Origin: CAWBQO01 sp963790965 | Lineage (GTDB): Bacteria > Bacteroidota > Rhodothermia > Rhodothermales > DASSAV01 | Direction of reading: 5' to 3' | Assembly (NCBI GenBank): GCA_963790965.1 | Contig: CAWBQO010000003.1 | Span: 434,001-498,000 of the forward strand | DNA: 64,000 bases | Shown here: piece by piece, positions 17,258-26,022 of the stretch | Numbering within the stretch: the first letter of the stretch is position 1 | Layout: each line of letters opens with the position of its first letter | Program-made: the position numbers and the translations under genes | Notes under the pieces: generated by a model | What the model was told of the DNA's origin: nothing | Databases searched by the model: none | The model's input: the letters and a program-made list of their open reading frames with translations, nothing else

Positions 17258-19084
17258 TCAGCCAAGCGTTCCTGCGCGCTCCTGATCGGCATACTGGAGT
17301 TCGTACAGCTTGCGGTAGAGGCCGCCCATGGCGAGCAGTTCCTGATGCGTACCACGCTCGCGAATCGAACCGCGATGGATGACGAGGATCTGGTCGGCGT
17401 GTTGAATCGTCGAGAGGCGGTGGGCGATGATCAGGGAAGTGCGCCCCTCCATGAGGTGGTTCATGGCTTCCTGAATCGCCAGTTCGGTTTCGGTATCCAC
17501 GCTCGATGTGGCCTCGTCAAGGACGAGGATCTCCGGGTCGTATACGAGCGCCCGCACGAAGGAAAGGAGCTGCCGCTGCCCGTGCGAGAGCGACGCCCCG
17601 CGCTCGCGTACATCTTGCTCGTAGCGCATCGGCAGCCTCTCGATGAACCGGTCGGCTCCAACGAGCTTAGCCGCCGTGCGAACACGCTCCGCCGGTATCT
17701 CGGCATTGCCGAGCGTGACGTTCTGCTGAATCGAGCCGGAAAAAAGGAACACGTCCTGCAGCACCAGCCCTACGTGCCGCCGCAGGTCGCCGATCCTCAG
17801 AGAGCAGATGTTTACGCCATCTATGAAGATGTCTCCTTTCTGAATATCGTAGAACCGCAGGAGCAGGTTGATGATGGTGGTCTTGCCGCCGCCCGTAGCG
17901 CCAACGATAGCGAGGCTCTCGCCGGGTTCTACCTTGAAGGACACGTCTTTCAGAATCCAGTTCGGCTCCTTGCCGGATAGGGAAGGGGCGTCGTAGGAGA
18001 ACCAGACGTTGCGAAACTCGATCTTTCCGCGCAGCCGCTCCACCGCCACCGGCTGGTCGGCTTCCTTCAACGACTCGTCCTCTTCCAGCAGTCCGAAGAT
18101 GCGCTCCGCGCCGGCCATTGCGCTCTGAAGCGTATTGTACTGATCGGAAAGGTTGCGGATGGGTTCAAAGAAGAGGCGCACGTACTGGATGAAGGCGATG
18201 AGCACGCCGAGCGTGACGACGCCGTCCATCGCGCGGAGGCCGCCGAGCCAGATGACGAGGCCGAGCGCGATGGCAGAAATGATGTCCACGGCGGGCCAGA
18301 AAAGGGCGAAGTAGAAGATCGTTTTGATCTGCGCCGCACGGTTGTCGTCGTTGATGGAGGCGAACCGGCGCTGCTCTTCCCGTTCGCGCCCGAAGAGCTG
18401 CACGACTTTCATCCCGGTCACGTGCTCCTGCATGAAAGCGTTGAGGCGGGCCACCTGCTTGCGCGTTTCCCGGTACTGCTCGCGGACCTTGCGCCTGAAA
18501 ACCGACGTGGCGTAGATCATGAGCGGCATGACCGCGAGCGTCGCCAGCGCGAGGTAGACGTTCAGCGAGAACATGAAGTAGGCGATGAACGCCAACCGGA
18601 AGAGATCGCCGAGGATCGTGACGATGCCGGCGGAGAGAACGTCGCTGAGCGCTTCTACGTCGCTCGTGGTTCGCGTGATGAGGCGGCCGACGGGCGTGTG
18701 GTCGAAGAAGCGGAGCGGCTGGCGCTCGATATGCCGAAAGACGCGCGTACGAAGGTCGTAGATGGAATGCTGGCCGATCCACTGCGTGAGGTAGTCGTTC
18801 ACGAAGGAAAGCAGCCCTTCGCCAAGCAGCACTGCGAGCAGAAGCAGGACGATGTGCTGCAAACCGGGGAGGTCGCCCGGAACGATGTAGCGGTCGATCG
18901 CGATCTGGACCAGCTTCGGGCGCAGCGGACCGAGAAACGCAGTCGTGATGACCGACGTGAGTGCCAGAACCACCCACCCGCGATAGGGCCGCAGTAGCGC
19001 CAGGATGCGCCGAAACAGTCGCCCCTCGATGCGGGGGTTGACGTCGTCTTTGTCGCGTTGGGTGTTCTCCTTACGATCCGCCAA
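17258..19084 (-). CDS. ABC exporter half-transporter, subunit with consensus Walker B
   Basis: The 608-residue fusion of a six-helix exporter domain (about 20-310) and a C-terminal ATPase (about 350-600) has Walker A GATGGGKTT, Walker B ILVLDEATSS with the catalytic Glu, and the switch His in LIIAHRLST. The signature is LSHGQ instead of LSGGQ. With the partner two genes upstream it should form a heterodimer with one consensus and one degenerate ATP site. A TTG start at 19084 was chosen because GGGAGG lies 5 nt before it. A GTG at 19135 would add 17 residues and overlap rnz more. The substrate (lipid or drug) is unknown. Confidence 0.88.
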   Translation of the reverse strand: MADRKENTQRDKDDVNPRIEGRLFRRILALLRPYRGWVVLALTSVITTAFLGPLRPKLVQIAIDRYIVPGDLPGLQHIVLLLLAVLLGEGLLSFVNDYLTQWIGQHSIYDLRTRVFRHIERQPLRFFDHTPVGRLITRTTSDVEALSDVLSAGIVTILGDLFRLAFIAYFMFSLNVYLALATLAVMPLMIYATSVFRRKVREQYRETRKQVARLNAFMQEHVTGMKVVQLFGREREEQRRFASINDDNRAAQIKTIFYFALFWPAVDIISAIALGLVIWLGGLRAMDGVVTLGVLIAFIQYVRLFFEPIRNLSDQYNTLQSAMAGAERIFGLLEEDESLKEADQPVAVERLRGKIEFRNVWFSYDAPSLSGKEPNWILKDVSFKVEPGESLAIVGATGGGKTTIINLLLRFYDIQKGDIFIDGVNICSLRIGDLRRHVGLVLQDVFLFSGSIQQNVTLGNAEIPAERVRTAAKLVGADRFIERLPMRYEQDVRERGASLSHGQRQLLSFVRALVYDPEILVLDEATSSVDTETELAIQEAMNHLMEGRTSLIIAHRLSTIQHADQILVIHRGSIRERGTHQELLAMGGLYRKLYELQYADQERAGTLG

Positions 19085-20066
19085 TCTTGCCTCCCTTTTC
19101 TTGCAGCGAGCCGTCACGGCCTGCCTGATGGTCACCGGCGGGCGGTGCCTCGCGAAGTGAATAGCGCTTTAATTCTTCAGCCACTTCGGTGTTCTGAAAC
19201 ACGGCGCGCGCCTCGCGCAAAAGGGTGCCGGTGTCCGTGTACCGCGCGCTGATATGGCCGAGTAGCAACTTCTTCGCACCAGCCGCTTCTGCAATTTCGG
19301 CGGCCTGCCGCGCCGTCGAGTGGCCGGTCTCCTCCGCCCGGGCGGCGTGCTGCTCTTCAAAAGTCGATTCGTGGTACACCAATGTGGCGTCACGCGCGAG
19401 TTCGACGGCTCCCTCGCACGGGCGGGTGTCGGTGATGTACGCGAATGAAGCGCCGGGGCGCGAGGGACCGACCACCTCATCGGCGTGCAAAAAGCCGCCT
19501 CCGGGCAGAACGACCGATTTGCCCTCTTTCAAAGCGCGAAAGGCGGTGACGTCGATCACGCCGCGTCGGCGGGCTTCTTCGACGTCGAGCGTGCCGGCCC
19601 GCCGGGATTCCTCAAAGCGATAGCCGACGGCCGGTATGCGGTGTTCGATGCAGTGCGCGCTAACGCTGTATTCAGCCGTTGAAAGGACGCGTTCCATCCG
19701 GTCGCCCTTGGCAACGATGAAGCGCAAATCGAACGAGAGCGACCCCTCGTCAAGTCCGGGGATGCTGCGAAGCACCTGTTTGAGGGGCCGGGGCGAGACG
19801 ATGGTGAGGGCCTCCTCGCGGCCATTCAGAGAAAGCGTCGACAGCAGCCCCGGCAGTCCGAAGAAATGGTTGCCATGCAAATGGGTGATCAGCACCGTCC
19901 GGATCTGCGAAGGTTTGATGCCCGCCTCGAGCAGTCGCCGCTGCGTACCTTCTCCGCAGTCGAAAAGGAGCACGTCTCCCTCGCAGCGAAGGGCAAGGGC
20001 GGCAAGGTGCCGCTCACGGGACGGAATGGCTGCGCCGGTGCCGAGCGGCACGATTTCGGTCTGCAT
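19071..20066 (-). CDS. rnz: Ribonuclease Z (tRNA 3' endonuclease)
   Basis: This 331-residue metallo-beta-lactamase-fold enzyme should trim tRNA 3' ends, which matters here because the two intact tRNA genes read in the window lack encoded CCA. The N-terminal PLGTGAAIPS, FDCGEGTQRRL, YHESTF and GHSTARQAAEIA segments are typical of RNase Z. The core metal motif is HLHGNH where the family normally has HxHxDH: Asp is replaced by Asn (codon AAC). Start ATG 20066 has GAGG just upstream; an in-frame ATG lies at 20087. The gene is tucked between two ABC exporter half genes, 4 nt after one stop and overlapping the start of the other by 14 nt, so all three are probably one operon. Confidence 0.9.
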   Translation of the reverse strand: MQTEIVPLGTGAAIPSRERHLAALALRCEGDVLLFDCGEGTQRRLLEAGIKPSQIRTVLITHLHGNHFFGLPGLLSTLSLNGREEALTIVSPRPLKQVLRSIPGLDEGSLSFDLRFIVAKGDRMERVLSTAEYSVSAHCIEHRIPAVGYRFEESRRAGTLDVEEARRRGVIDVTAFRALKEGKSVVLPGGGFLHADEVVGPSRPGASFAYITDTRPCEGAVELARDATLVYHESTFEEQHAARAEETGHSTARQAAEIAEAAGAKKLLLGHISARYTDTGTLLREARAVFQNTEVAEELKRYSLREAPPAGDHQAGRDGSLQEKGGKIGGS

Positions 20067-20070
20067 GGCC

Positions 20071-21930
20071 TCAACCCATTGCTTCAAGCTCTTGCTCGAG
20101 AAGCTGCTTGCGATACGTATTCGCGTAAGTGCCGTCCTCTTCGAGCAGCGATTGGTGCGTGCCGCGCTCGACCACGCGCCCTTCGTCGAGAACCAGGATG
20201 AGGTCCGCCTGCTGCACGGCGGAGATGCGGTGGCTGACCAGAACGAGCGTGCGGCCGGAATAGTGCGTCCGAAGATGGTTGAGAATGGCCCGTTCCGTGT
20301 TCGTGTCTACCGCGGAAAGGGCGTCGTCGAGGACGAGAATCTTGGGGCGACGGATGAGGGCCCGGGCGATGGACGAACGCTGCTTCTGTCCACCGGAAAG
20401 CGTGATCCCTCTCTCGCCGACGTACGTGTCGAATCCAGCTGAAAAGTCGCTGATGTTCTCGAGCAATTCGGCGTGCGCGGATGCTTCTTCGACGCGGGAG
20501 CGTTCGGCACCTTGCGCACCAAAGGCGATGTTCTCGGCAACGGTGTCGCTGAACAAGAATACTTCCTGCGGCACATACCCGATGTTCTCCCGAAGTAGGC
20601 TGACGGGCACTTCGCGCAAGTCCCGTCCATCAACCCGAACGACCCCGCTGTTCGGATCGATCAGGCGCGGGATCATCTCGACCAGCGTCGTCTTACCGGA
20701 ACCCGTACGCCCTACGACGGCGAGCATGGAGCCGGCCGCGACGCTGAAACTAATGCCGTCCAGCGCAGGGGGGCCGTCTTGTTCGTAGCGAAAAGTGACG
20801 TTATCGAACGCGAGCGCACCTTCGATCTCGCGGATACCCGCGTCCGTCCGCTCGGTATCTCGAACTTCAGGGACGGCATCGAACACGTCGGCCAGCCGCC
20901 GCATGGACGCCGAGGCGCGCTGAACCATGTTGATGACGAACCCGATGGAAGCGACGGGCCAGGTCATCAGGGCGACGTAGATCAAGTATTTGGCGATGTT
21001 GCCGATCGTGATTGAGCCTTGCATGACGAGTCGCCCGCCCATCCAGACGACGATGATCGTTGACACCCCGACGAGGAGCAGGAAAACCGGTCGCCAGGTA
21101 GCGTCTACGCGCGCGAGGGCCATCATGCGGCGGCGATACTGCTCGCTTTCATGATCAAAGGCCTCCGCTTCGGCCTCCTCGCGCGTGTACGCTTTCAGTA
21201 CGCGGATGCCGGAAAGGGCCTCCTGGACGCGCGACGTGAGGACGGAATACTGCTGCTGAATGGCGTCGCTGCGGGTGTGGATCAGCTTGGCTACGAAGAA
21301 CACCGCAACCCCCAAAAAGGGCATCGGAATGATGGCGTAGAACGTCAGGACGGGTGAAATGAAGAACATCACCGCAAGCGCCGTCACGACAATCGTGAGC
21401 GCGCGCGCGGTGTACATGAGCGCGGGGCCGACGTACCGCCGCACCTGTTCGATGTCGCTCGTGGCCCGCGTGAGCACGTCGCCCGTCGGATGCCGGTGAT
21501 AGAACGATTGCGACAGCCTCTGAAGATGGTCGTAGAGCGCATTGCGGAGGTCATATTCGATATGCCTCGAGGCCACGACCACCGTCTGCCGCATCAGAAA
21601 GGTAAAGACGCCGCTGACAAGGCTTAGCAGCAGAATAATGACGCCGAACAGGGCCAGCCCCGCGATAAAGTAGACGCGCATGAACGCGCCGATCTCGGTG
21701 CCGTCATAGAGCGAGGAAAGCGCAACGAAGCGCGGAATGCTGTCCACTGCCTGGCGGACAATCGTCGGGACGATGATTGCGAAAACCGCCGAGGCCACGG
21801 CGCAGAGCAGACCGGGGATGAACTGCCGCCGATAGCGCCAGAAGAAAGGCCGAAGCCGTCGGAGCGGTTTCTTTTCCTCGCGTGCCTCTTCGGGGCTGCG
21901 TTGCAGGAAGTCCGCCGTTTGGCTGTGCAT
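20071..21930 (-). CDS. ABC exporter half-transporter, subunit with degenerate Walker B
   Basis: The 619-residue exporter half has an N-terminal transmembrane domain (about 30-330) and a C-terminal ATPase. Walker A is GRTGSGKTT, the signature is the canonical LSGGQ, and Walker B ends VLDDALSAVDT, with Asp where the catalytic Glu normally sits. This is the pattern of the BmrC/TM287-like partner of heterodimeric exporters. The complementary subunit two genes downstream has consensus Walker B but an altered signature. First gene of the likely three-gene operon; its promoter should lie in the 217-nt divergent gap before 22148. Confidence 0.9.
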   Translation of the reverse strand: MHSQTADFLQRSPEEAREEKKPLRRLRPFFWRYRRQFIPGLLCAVASAVFAIIVPTIVRQAVDSIPRFVALSSLYDGTEIGAFMRVYFIAGLALFGVIILLLSLVSGVFTFLMRQTVVVASRHIEYDLRNALYDHLQRLSQSFYHRHPTGDVLTRATSDIEQVRRYVGPALMYTARALTIVVTALAVMFFISPVLTFYAIIPMPFLGVAVFFVAKLIHTRSDAIQQQYSVLTSRVQEALSGIRVLKAYTREEAEAEAFDHESEQYRRRMMALARVDATWRPVFLLLVGVSTIIVVWMGGRLVMQGSITIGNIAKYLIYVALMTWPVASIGFVINMVQRASASMRRLADVFDAVPEVRDTERTDAGIREIEGALAFDNVTFRYEQDGPPALDGISFSVAAGSMLAVVGRTGSGKTTLVEMIPRLIDPNSGVVRVDGRDLREVPVSLLRENIGYVPQEVFLFSDTVAENIAFGAQGAERSRVEEASAHAELLENISDFSAGFDTYVGERGITLSGGQKQRSSIARALIRRPKILVLDDALSAVDTNTERAILNHLRTHYSGRTLVLVSHRISAVQQADLILVLDEGRVVERGTHQSLLEEDGTYANTYRKQLLEQELEAMG

Positions 21931-22147
21931 GGAGAATGAGCGCTGGTTGAAGCCGTCGCGGTGGTACGCGCCCTCTGAACCTCGGATCCGCTCGGGGGAG
22001 AGCGGCGGCGCAGAGTGGAGTCACTAAAACGCGTCATGACGATTTTTCGACTAAAGCGCTGTGGATATAAGTCGATACAAAGAAAACAAGCCCGGGGCAG
22101 TACGACGCCGCCCGATGGCTCACCTACTTCATGCACATAGTTTTGAA

Positions 22148-22804
22148 ATGAAACGCAACATCCTTCTCGGAGCACTGGTCCTGTGCTTGCTTCCGGCCGT
22201 GTCGGCGCGGGGACAGCATCTGGCTCTCTCCGCCCGTGCCGGCACACTCGGCCCGGGTATCGAGCTTACGACCTCGCTTTACCCGCAGTTGAACGCGCGC
22301 CTCGGCGTCAACTACCTGCCGTACACGGTTAAGGAACAGGCAATCGAGGTCGATTCGGACGTCGATCTGTACGCCAGTGGGCCTGTTCACGTCGGCGGCG
22401 TTTCCGCGCTTGTCGACTGGCACCCGTTCCGCAACCACTTTCGTCTGAGCGGCGGCGTCTACTACAACGCAACGCGGGCGGAGGTCGATATGGAGCTCCA
22501 CGACGATTATACGATCAACGGCTACTCCTTCTCGCCGGAGAAGATCGGAAAGATCCATGGAGACGTGTCCTTCAAGTCGGCTTTGAATCCGTACTTCGGA
22601 ATCGGGATCGGCAACGCCGTTGCCGGACGGCTCGGACTTTCTCTCGACATCGGCGGACTCTATACCAACGCCTTCAAAGTCGACTTGACAGGCGACGGCC
22701 TGATCAAGGACACGGCGGCGCAGGACAAGAACCTGGAGGACGGCTTCTCCAGCTTCAAGTTCTATCCCGTCGTGACGCTGGGTCTCAATGTTAAATTGTT
22801 CTAA
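22148..22804 (+). CDS. Outer-membrane beta-barrel protein, unknown
   Basis: The 218-residue protein starts MKRNILLGALVLCLLPAVSA, a clear signal peptide ending near residue 20. The rest alternates polar and hydrophobic residues in short strands with aromatic girdles (for example GGVYYNATR). It ends in a Phe-terminated strand (VTLGLNVKLF), as outer-membrane barrels do. No family was assigned. The start was chosen for the signal peptide; the frame is open from 22061. It lies 50 nt before a large lipoprotein gene, so both may be expressed together. Confidence 0.7.
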   Translation: MKRNILLGALVLCLLPAVSARGQHLALSARAGTLGPGIELTTSLYPQLNARLGVNYLPYTVKEQAIEVDSDVDLYASGPVHVGGVSALVDWHPFRNHFRLSGGVYYNATRAEVDMELHDDYTINGYSFSPEKIGKIHGDVSFKSALNPYFGIGIGNAVAGRLGLSLDIGGLYTNAFKVDLTGDGLIKDTAAQDKNLEDGFSSFKFYPVVTLGLNVKLF

Positions 22805-22854
22805 CACAAAGCGGGCGGGCGGCTTCGTCCCCGTCTAATCTAAAAGATAGTGCC

Positions 22855-24513
22855 ATGACCTTCCTCAATTCTGCAAGCAAGCTGTTCCTCCTGGCGGCAG
22901 CCTTCTTTGTGATCGCAACGGTTTCCGGCTGCGATTTTGATGCCGCCAAATCGGCCATTGACAATCTCGACGTGATCATCACGCTGCCCGAAGTGCAGAC
23001 AACGGCTGTCGGGCAGATCACCGACGCCGCGAGCGGCAACCTCGTCAAGTCCGAGGTGAACGTGTCTTTCGCCGGGCCGAACGCCAACCTCGTCGTCAAC
23101 GACTTCGAGGACGCCATCGCGAATGCCTCCACGACCCACGGGTTCGTGCGGTTCGGACTCAAGAACGGTATCGTGCCCTCGAGCAACAGCCCCGTCAACG
23201 TCCAGATGCTCGTCAATGCGGCGGGCTACGAGCCGACGAGCACGACGGTAGTGTTTACCGACCTTGGAAAGCACAACTTCGAAATCGCCCTCACCAGCCC
23301 CAACGCACTCCCTTCCGGTGCCTCGGCCGGGTCCGCGTCGACGGCCTCGACGGCCGCGATCGTCGTGCAAACGCCCGTCACCGCATCCACCGGGTCGGTT
23401 GCCTCACTTCAAGTGCCGGCCGGTAGCGAGTTTATGACGCAGGACGGCAAGGCCGTTCGCGGCACCATCGAGACGCGCGTGTCCTACTACAGCCCGGCCT
23501 CGCCGGCATCGCTGCGGTCGTTCCCCGGCGGCTTCTCGTCTGCAACCGTGCAGCAGGGGGGCACTTCCGGCACGCGCTCCTTGATGACCGCCGGCTTCGC
23601 GTCCGTCAAGATGACGAGCGGCAGTCAAGTCGTTCACTCCTTCGGGAGCGGTAGCGTCAATAAGGAAATTCAGATCCCGAGTGGGACGATCAACCCAAAG
23701 ACCAACCGCCCGTATACGTCCGGCGATCGGCTCAATATCTACTCATACGATAAGGCAACCGGCGACTGGCAGTTTCAGCAGGAAGTGGCCGTTGAAGAGG
23801 CCGCCGGTAAGCTCGACGGCGGCATGACGGTGCGCTATCCTTCTCGCCTTGCGTCCATGGATGCCGCCGCGCAGGCTTTTGAAGAATGCAGCGTTGGTGC
23901 TACAGTCAACATCGAGCGGAATGGGCACGTAGGAACGCTTCACGGCTTCCGGAGCGGTCCGGACGGCGGACAGTTGTACAAGGAAGTCGAGATCGCGGCC
24001 GGTACTTCTTCGTTCCGCTTCCAGGGAGCGCCGCAGGGGGCGGCCGGCACGTTCAGCCTCCGCACACCCGATTCGGATGAACCGATCTCGATAGAGGTGG
24101 CGGATTTCTGCGCCGGATCGTACACGATCAGCCTCCCCGCGCCCGTACGGCAGCCGGAGACGGTTCGCTTCTCCATCGACCTGCCCTGTACGCTCAAGTT
24201 CACAAAGGACAACGAGTCCAAGTTCGACCTCAAGTACCGTCCGCAGGGGAGCGCAACGGCCTCGTGGTTGAGCTTGCCGAAGCCGACGTGGGAAGTCGAC
24301 GCGCTGAACCGCATCAAGGGTGGGGCGGTCGACGTGGCCGGCCTCTACCGCGGGACGACCTACGACATCATCCTCGTTTATCCGGACGGCGATGAGACCG
24401 GGACGGTTCAAACGTCCATGAAGATCGAAAGCTTGAACGAGTCCTATTCGTTCGACAACGGCACCGACGGCGATCCGGACAACGACATCCCGAACGACTA
24501 CTGTATCCGGTAG
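22855..24513 (+). CDS. Large secreted lipoprotein, unknown
   Basis: The 552-residue protein has a lipoprotein signal: hydrophobic core 10-23 and lipobox VSGC with Cys at about 26. The mature part is Ser/Thr/Ala-rich. It contains a carboxypeptidase-regulatory-like beta-sandwich pattern (VGQITDAASGNLVKSEVNVSF) and a low-complexity SAGSASTAST linker near 155-170. It ends in an Asp-rich tail (DGDPDNDIPND) that could bind calcium. The function is unknown; surface exposure is likely. It sits in a probable operon with the preceding barrel protein and ends at a strong terminator. Confidence 0.7.
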   Translation: MTFLNSASKLFLLAAAFFVIATVSGCDFDAAKSAIDNLDVIITLPEVQTTAVGQITDAASGNLVKSEVNVSFAGPNANLVVNDFEDAIANASTTHGFVRFGLKNGIVPSSNSPVNVQMLVNAAGYEPTSTTVVFTDLGKHNFEIALTSPNALPSGASAGSASTASTAAIVVQTPVTASTGSVASLQVPAGSEFMTQDGKAVRGTIETRVSYYSPASPASLRSFPGGFSSATVQQGGTSGTRSLMTAGFASVKMTSGSQVVHSFGSGSVNKEIQIPSGTINPKTNRPYTSGDRLNIYSYDKATGDWQFQQEVAVEEAAGKLDGGMTVRYPSRLASMDAAAQAFEECSVGATVNIERNGHVGTLHGFRSGPDGGQLYKEVEIAAGTSSFRFQGAPQGAAGTFSLRTPDSDEPISIEVADFCAGSYTISLPAPVRQPETVRFSIDLPCTLKFTKDNESKFDLKYRPQGSATASWLSLPKPTWEVDALNRIKGGAVDVAGLYRGTTYDIILVYPDGDETGTVQTSMKIESLNESYSFDNGTDGDPDNDIPNDYCIR

Positions 24514-24542
24514 CCCTCGCTCCTGATCGCAGATTATCCAGT

Positions 24543-24581
24543 GGCGTCGCCCCGGCTCTATCCCAGAGTCGGGGCGACGCC
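24543..24581. terminator. Strong bidirectional terminator
   Basis: A 17-bp stem (GGCGTCGCCCCGGCTCT against AGAGTCGGGGCGACGCC, one G.U pair) has a 5-nt loop. It lies between the stops of two convergent genes. Confidence 0.85.
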
Positions 24582-24589
24582 TGTTTCGT

Positions 24590-25021
24590 TCATGCCGATG
24601 GGGGATAATGCTTGAGCAGTGGAACCCCTGACGGCGCGTGGGGGGTGCGCCGGCGTTCTTCCGTAAGCTCCGAAAGAATGATCTCAGCCACGTCTTGCAC
24701 GACTGCCTCGCGCAGGCTTCCACCCGTCACCGCGCCGGTGTCATCAGCGATCATCGCGGCGATCCAGACGGCAGGTGCCGGATCGGCGGGCATGACGAAC
24801 CCGTCGAGCTGCAGAATGAGCGCCTGACCGCTGACGCTGCCGGCAGTCTCACCGCTTGCCGCGAACCGGCACCGGGAGAGATTGCCTACGCCGCTGATGG
24901 CCGCGTTGGCCATGTTGTACTCGGTAGCAAAGGCGGCGATGCCGGCGCAGATTTCCTCGCCCGCGCGGAACCGCACCGTGAACGCGCGACCTTTGCTGTT
25001 GCCAAGCAGAGCACTTTGCAT
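24590..25021 (-). CDS. PPC/DUF296-domain protein
   Basis: The 143-residue protein has the PPC-domain pattern 'LRAGEEI...AF..E..I..A.ISGVGNLS'; the actual segments are FRAGEEICAGIAAFA and AAISGVGNLSRCRF. Bacterial PPC proteins are small trimeric proteins of unclear role; in plants the domain is fused to AT-hook DNA-binding proteins. There is no signal peptide. A His-rich metal site as in some members is not evident. Monocistronic, transcribed leftwards into the strong terminator. Confidence 0.75.
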   Translation of the reverse strand: MQSALLGNSKGRAFTVRFRAGEEICAGIAAFATEYNMANAAISGVGNLSRCRFAASGETAGSVSGQALILQLDGFVMPADPAPAVWIAAMIADDTGAVTGGSLREAVVQDVAEIILSELTEERRRTPHAPSGVPLLKHYPPSA

Positions 25022-25265
25022 TCGCTCGTCAGTTTGGGAAAGGGATCCAATCGCCTGAAGATATCCCTCGCCGAGTTGCGGGTGTGTGATCGAGTCGGAA
25101 TAAACCCGCTACGATCGAATCGGCGAACGGTGTCGCGCCCCCTCGACCCGGTTGAGAGACGCACCACTCTGACTCCGGGGGCGGAGGGGCGTCGGGAATG
25201 CCGGTCGGCACCCTGGTTCTTGAAGGTGCTGAATGGTTGTCATAGAACCCTGACGATTGATGTTG

Positions 25266-25412
25266 TTGGTCTACTCTGGACGGAATGCATCACAGATTCA
25301 CGGGGCATCGTAAGCGATTGGAATGCCCGCTAACTCCTTTGGAAACCCTCCTCAAGAGGGTGGTTGCGGTGGTACTTCGGTCCGTATCGCCAGATACATA
25401 CATCACGTTCCA
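25266..25412 (-). repeat. Fourth, dispersed copy of the 174-nt repeat, inverted
   Basis: Read on the minus strand, this stretch aligns with the units at 6911-7420. Plus-strand landmarks are GCATCACAGATTCACGGGGC, the central CCCTC-CTCAA-GAGGG hairpin region, GGTCCGTATCGCCAGATACA and TACATCACG. The minus-strand hairpin is CCCTC / GAGGG around TTGAG. It is about 18 kb from the tandem block and in the opposite orientation. Confidence 0.65.
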
Positions 25413-25489
25413 ATATTCTGACGGCGTCTTGACGGAGGTGCGGTGGAGGGGTCGGCGGTCTCATGAGTAAGATAGAAGCGGTTCCATCA

Positions 25490-25615
25490 AGGCGAAGGAA
25501 AAATAAAAATTCATAAATAATGCCTTTTGTTTTTGAGTTATGAGGCACACAGACCTTAGTATGTGAGCAAAGAACGTGCTTATTCATTAAACAAATGAAT
25601 TGAAAGCGCTACCGA
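25490..25615. other. AT-rich island in intergenic DNA
   Basis: This block is markedly poorer in G+C than anything nearby. It contains GAAAAATAAAAATTCATAAA and a 7-bp inverted repeat ATTCATT-aaaca-AATGAAT at about 25581-25599. No ORF is convincing. It lies in the 711-nt gap between the PPC gene and the ilv leader, whose remaining parts hold the inverted repeat copy and a putative promoter. Confidence 0.5.
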
Positions 25616-25663
25616 TGGATGGGGCGTTAAGGGTGGTAGGATGCGTCGCGAACCGCGCCGGTC

Positions 25664-25692
25664 TTGACACGATCTTCTTTTAGCCCTTAATT
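25664..25692 (+). promoter_or_regulatory. Putative promoter of the ilv-leu run
   Basis: TTGACA at 25664-25669 and TTAATT at 25687-25692 are separated by 17 nt, giving a good -35 and a weak -10 box. The predicted start, near 25700, is about 33 nt upstream of the leader ORF. Spacing supports it; the -10 match is poor. Confidence 0.35.
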
Positions 25693-25732
25693 GTGCATCG
25701 AAAGTCACGCGCAACACCGCCTCGCAGCCGCC

Positions 25733-25918
25733 ATGAAAAGTCTGATCGCAACCAACCTCTTCGCCTTCCGGAGCGCTCCTGCTCCAGGCGCGAGGCATGC
25801 GGAAGGCTCGCGGCCCGATGTCGTGTTAACCGCCGGACTCTCTGGACGACTTACGACGATCGACCTCCTTCTCGGAGGCGCGATTCTCATTCTTATTGGC
25901 CTCGTCATTACGCCTTAA
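25733..25918 (+). CDS. Small Ile/Leu-rich ORF upstream of ilvB, possible leader peptide
   Basis: The 61-codon frame's last 20 codons include 5 Ile, 6 Leu, 1 Val and 1 Thr (IDLLLGGAILILIGLVITP). Runs of regulatory amino-acid codons just before a structured RNA and a biosynthetic operon are the signature of attenuator leader peptides, as in enterobacterial ilvL. The sequence would equally make a small tail-anchored membrane helix. It lies 256 nt before the ilvB start. No match to a known leader in this group is claimed. Confidence 0.4.
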   Translation: MKSLIATNLFAFRSAPAPGARHAEGSRPDVVLTAGLSGRLTTIDLLLGGAILILIGLVITP

Positions 25919-25954
25919 CCGGGCGGCCAACTCCAGAGCACATCTTATCGGCGC

Positions 25955-26022
25955 GGTAGCGCACGGCAGAAAGCAAGGGGGTTGGCAGCCAACCCAAAGC
26001 TTCCTTCCATGCGCTCGCTACC
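25955..26022 (+). promoter_or_regulatory. Nested hairpin in the ilvB leader
   Basis: An outer stem GGTAGCG (25955-25961) / CGCTACC (26016-26022) encloses an inner GGGTTGG-CAG-CCAACCC hairpin (25979-25995), with GAAAGC / GCTTCC as a possible middle stem. An alternative GCGC-ggta-GCGC hairpin (25951-25962) would compete with the outer stem. A GCCGC-CTCC-GCGGC hairpin follows at about 26038. No long T run follows, so classical Rho-independent attenuation is not proven. The remaining bases to 26174 hold the ilvB ribosome binding site (AGGGA). Confidence 0.4.

Noticed and set aside
24543..24581. Possible attachment site in the strong palindrome
   Set aside because: It lies between convergent stops and is better explained as a bidirectional terminator; no direct repeats or integrase are nearby.
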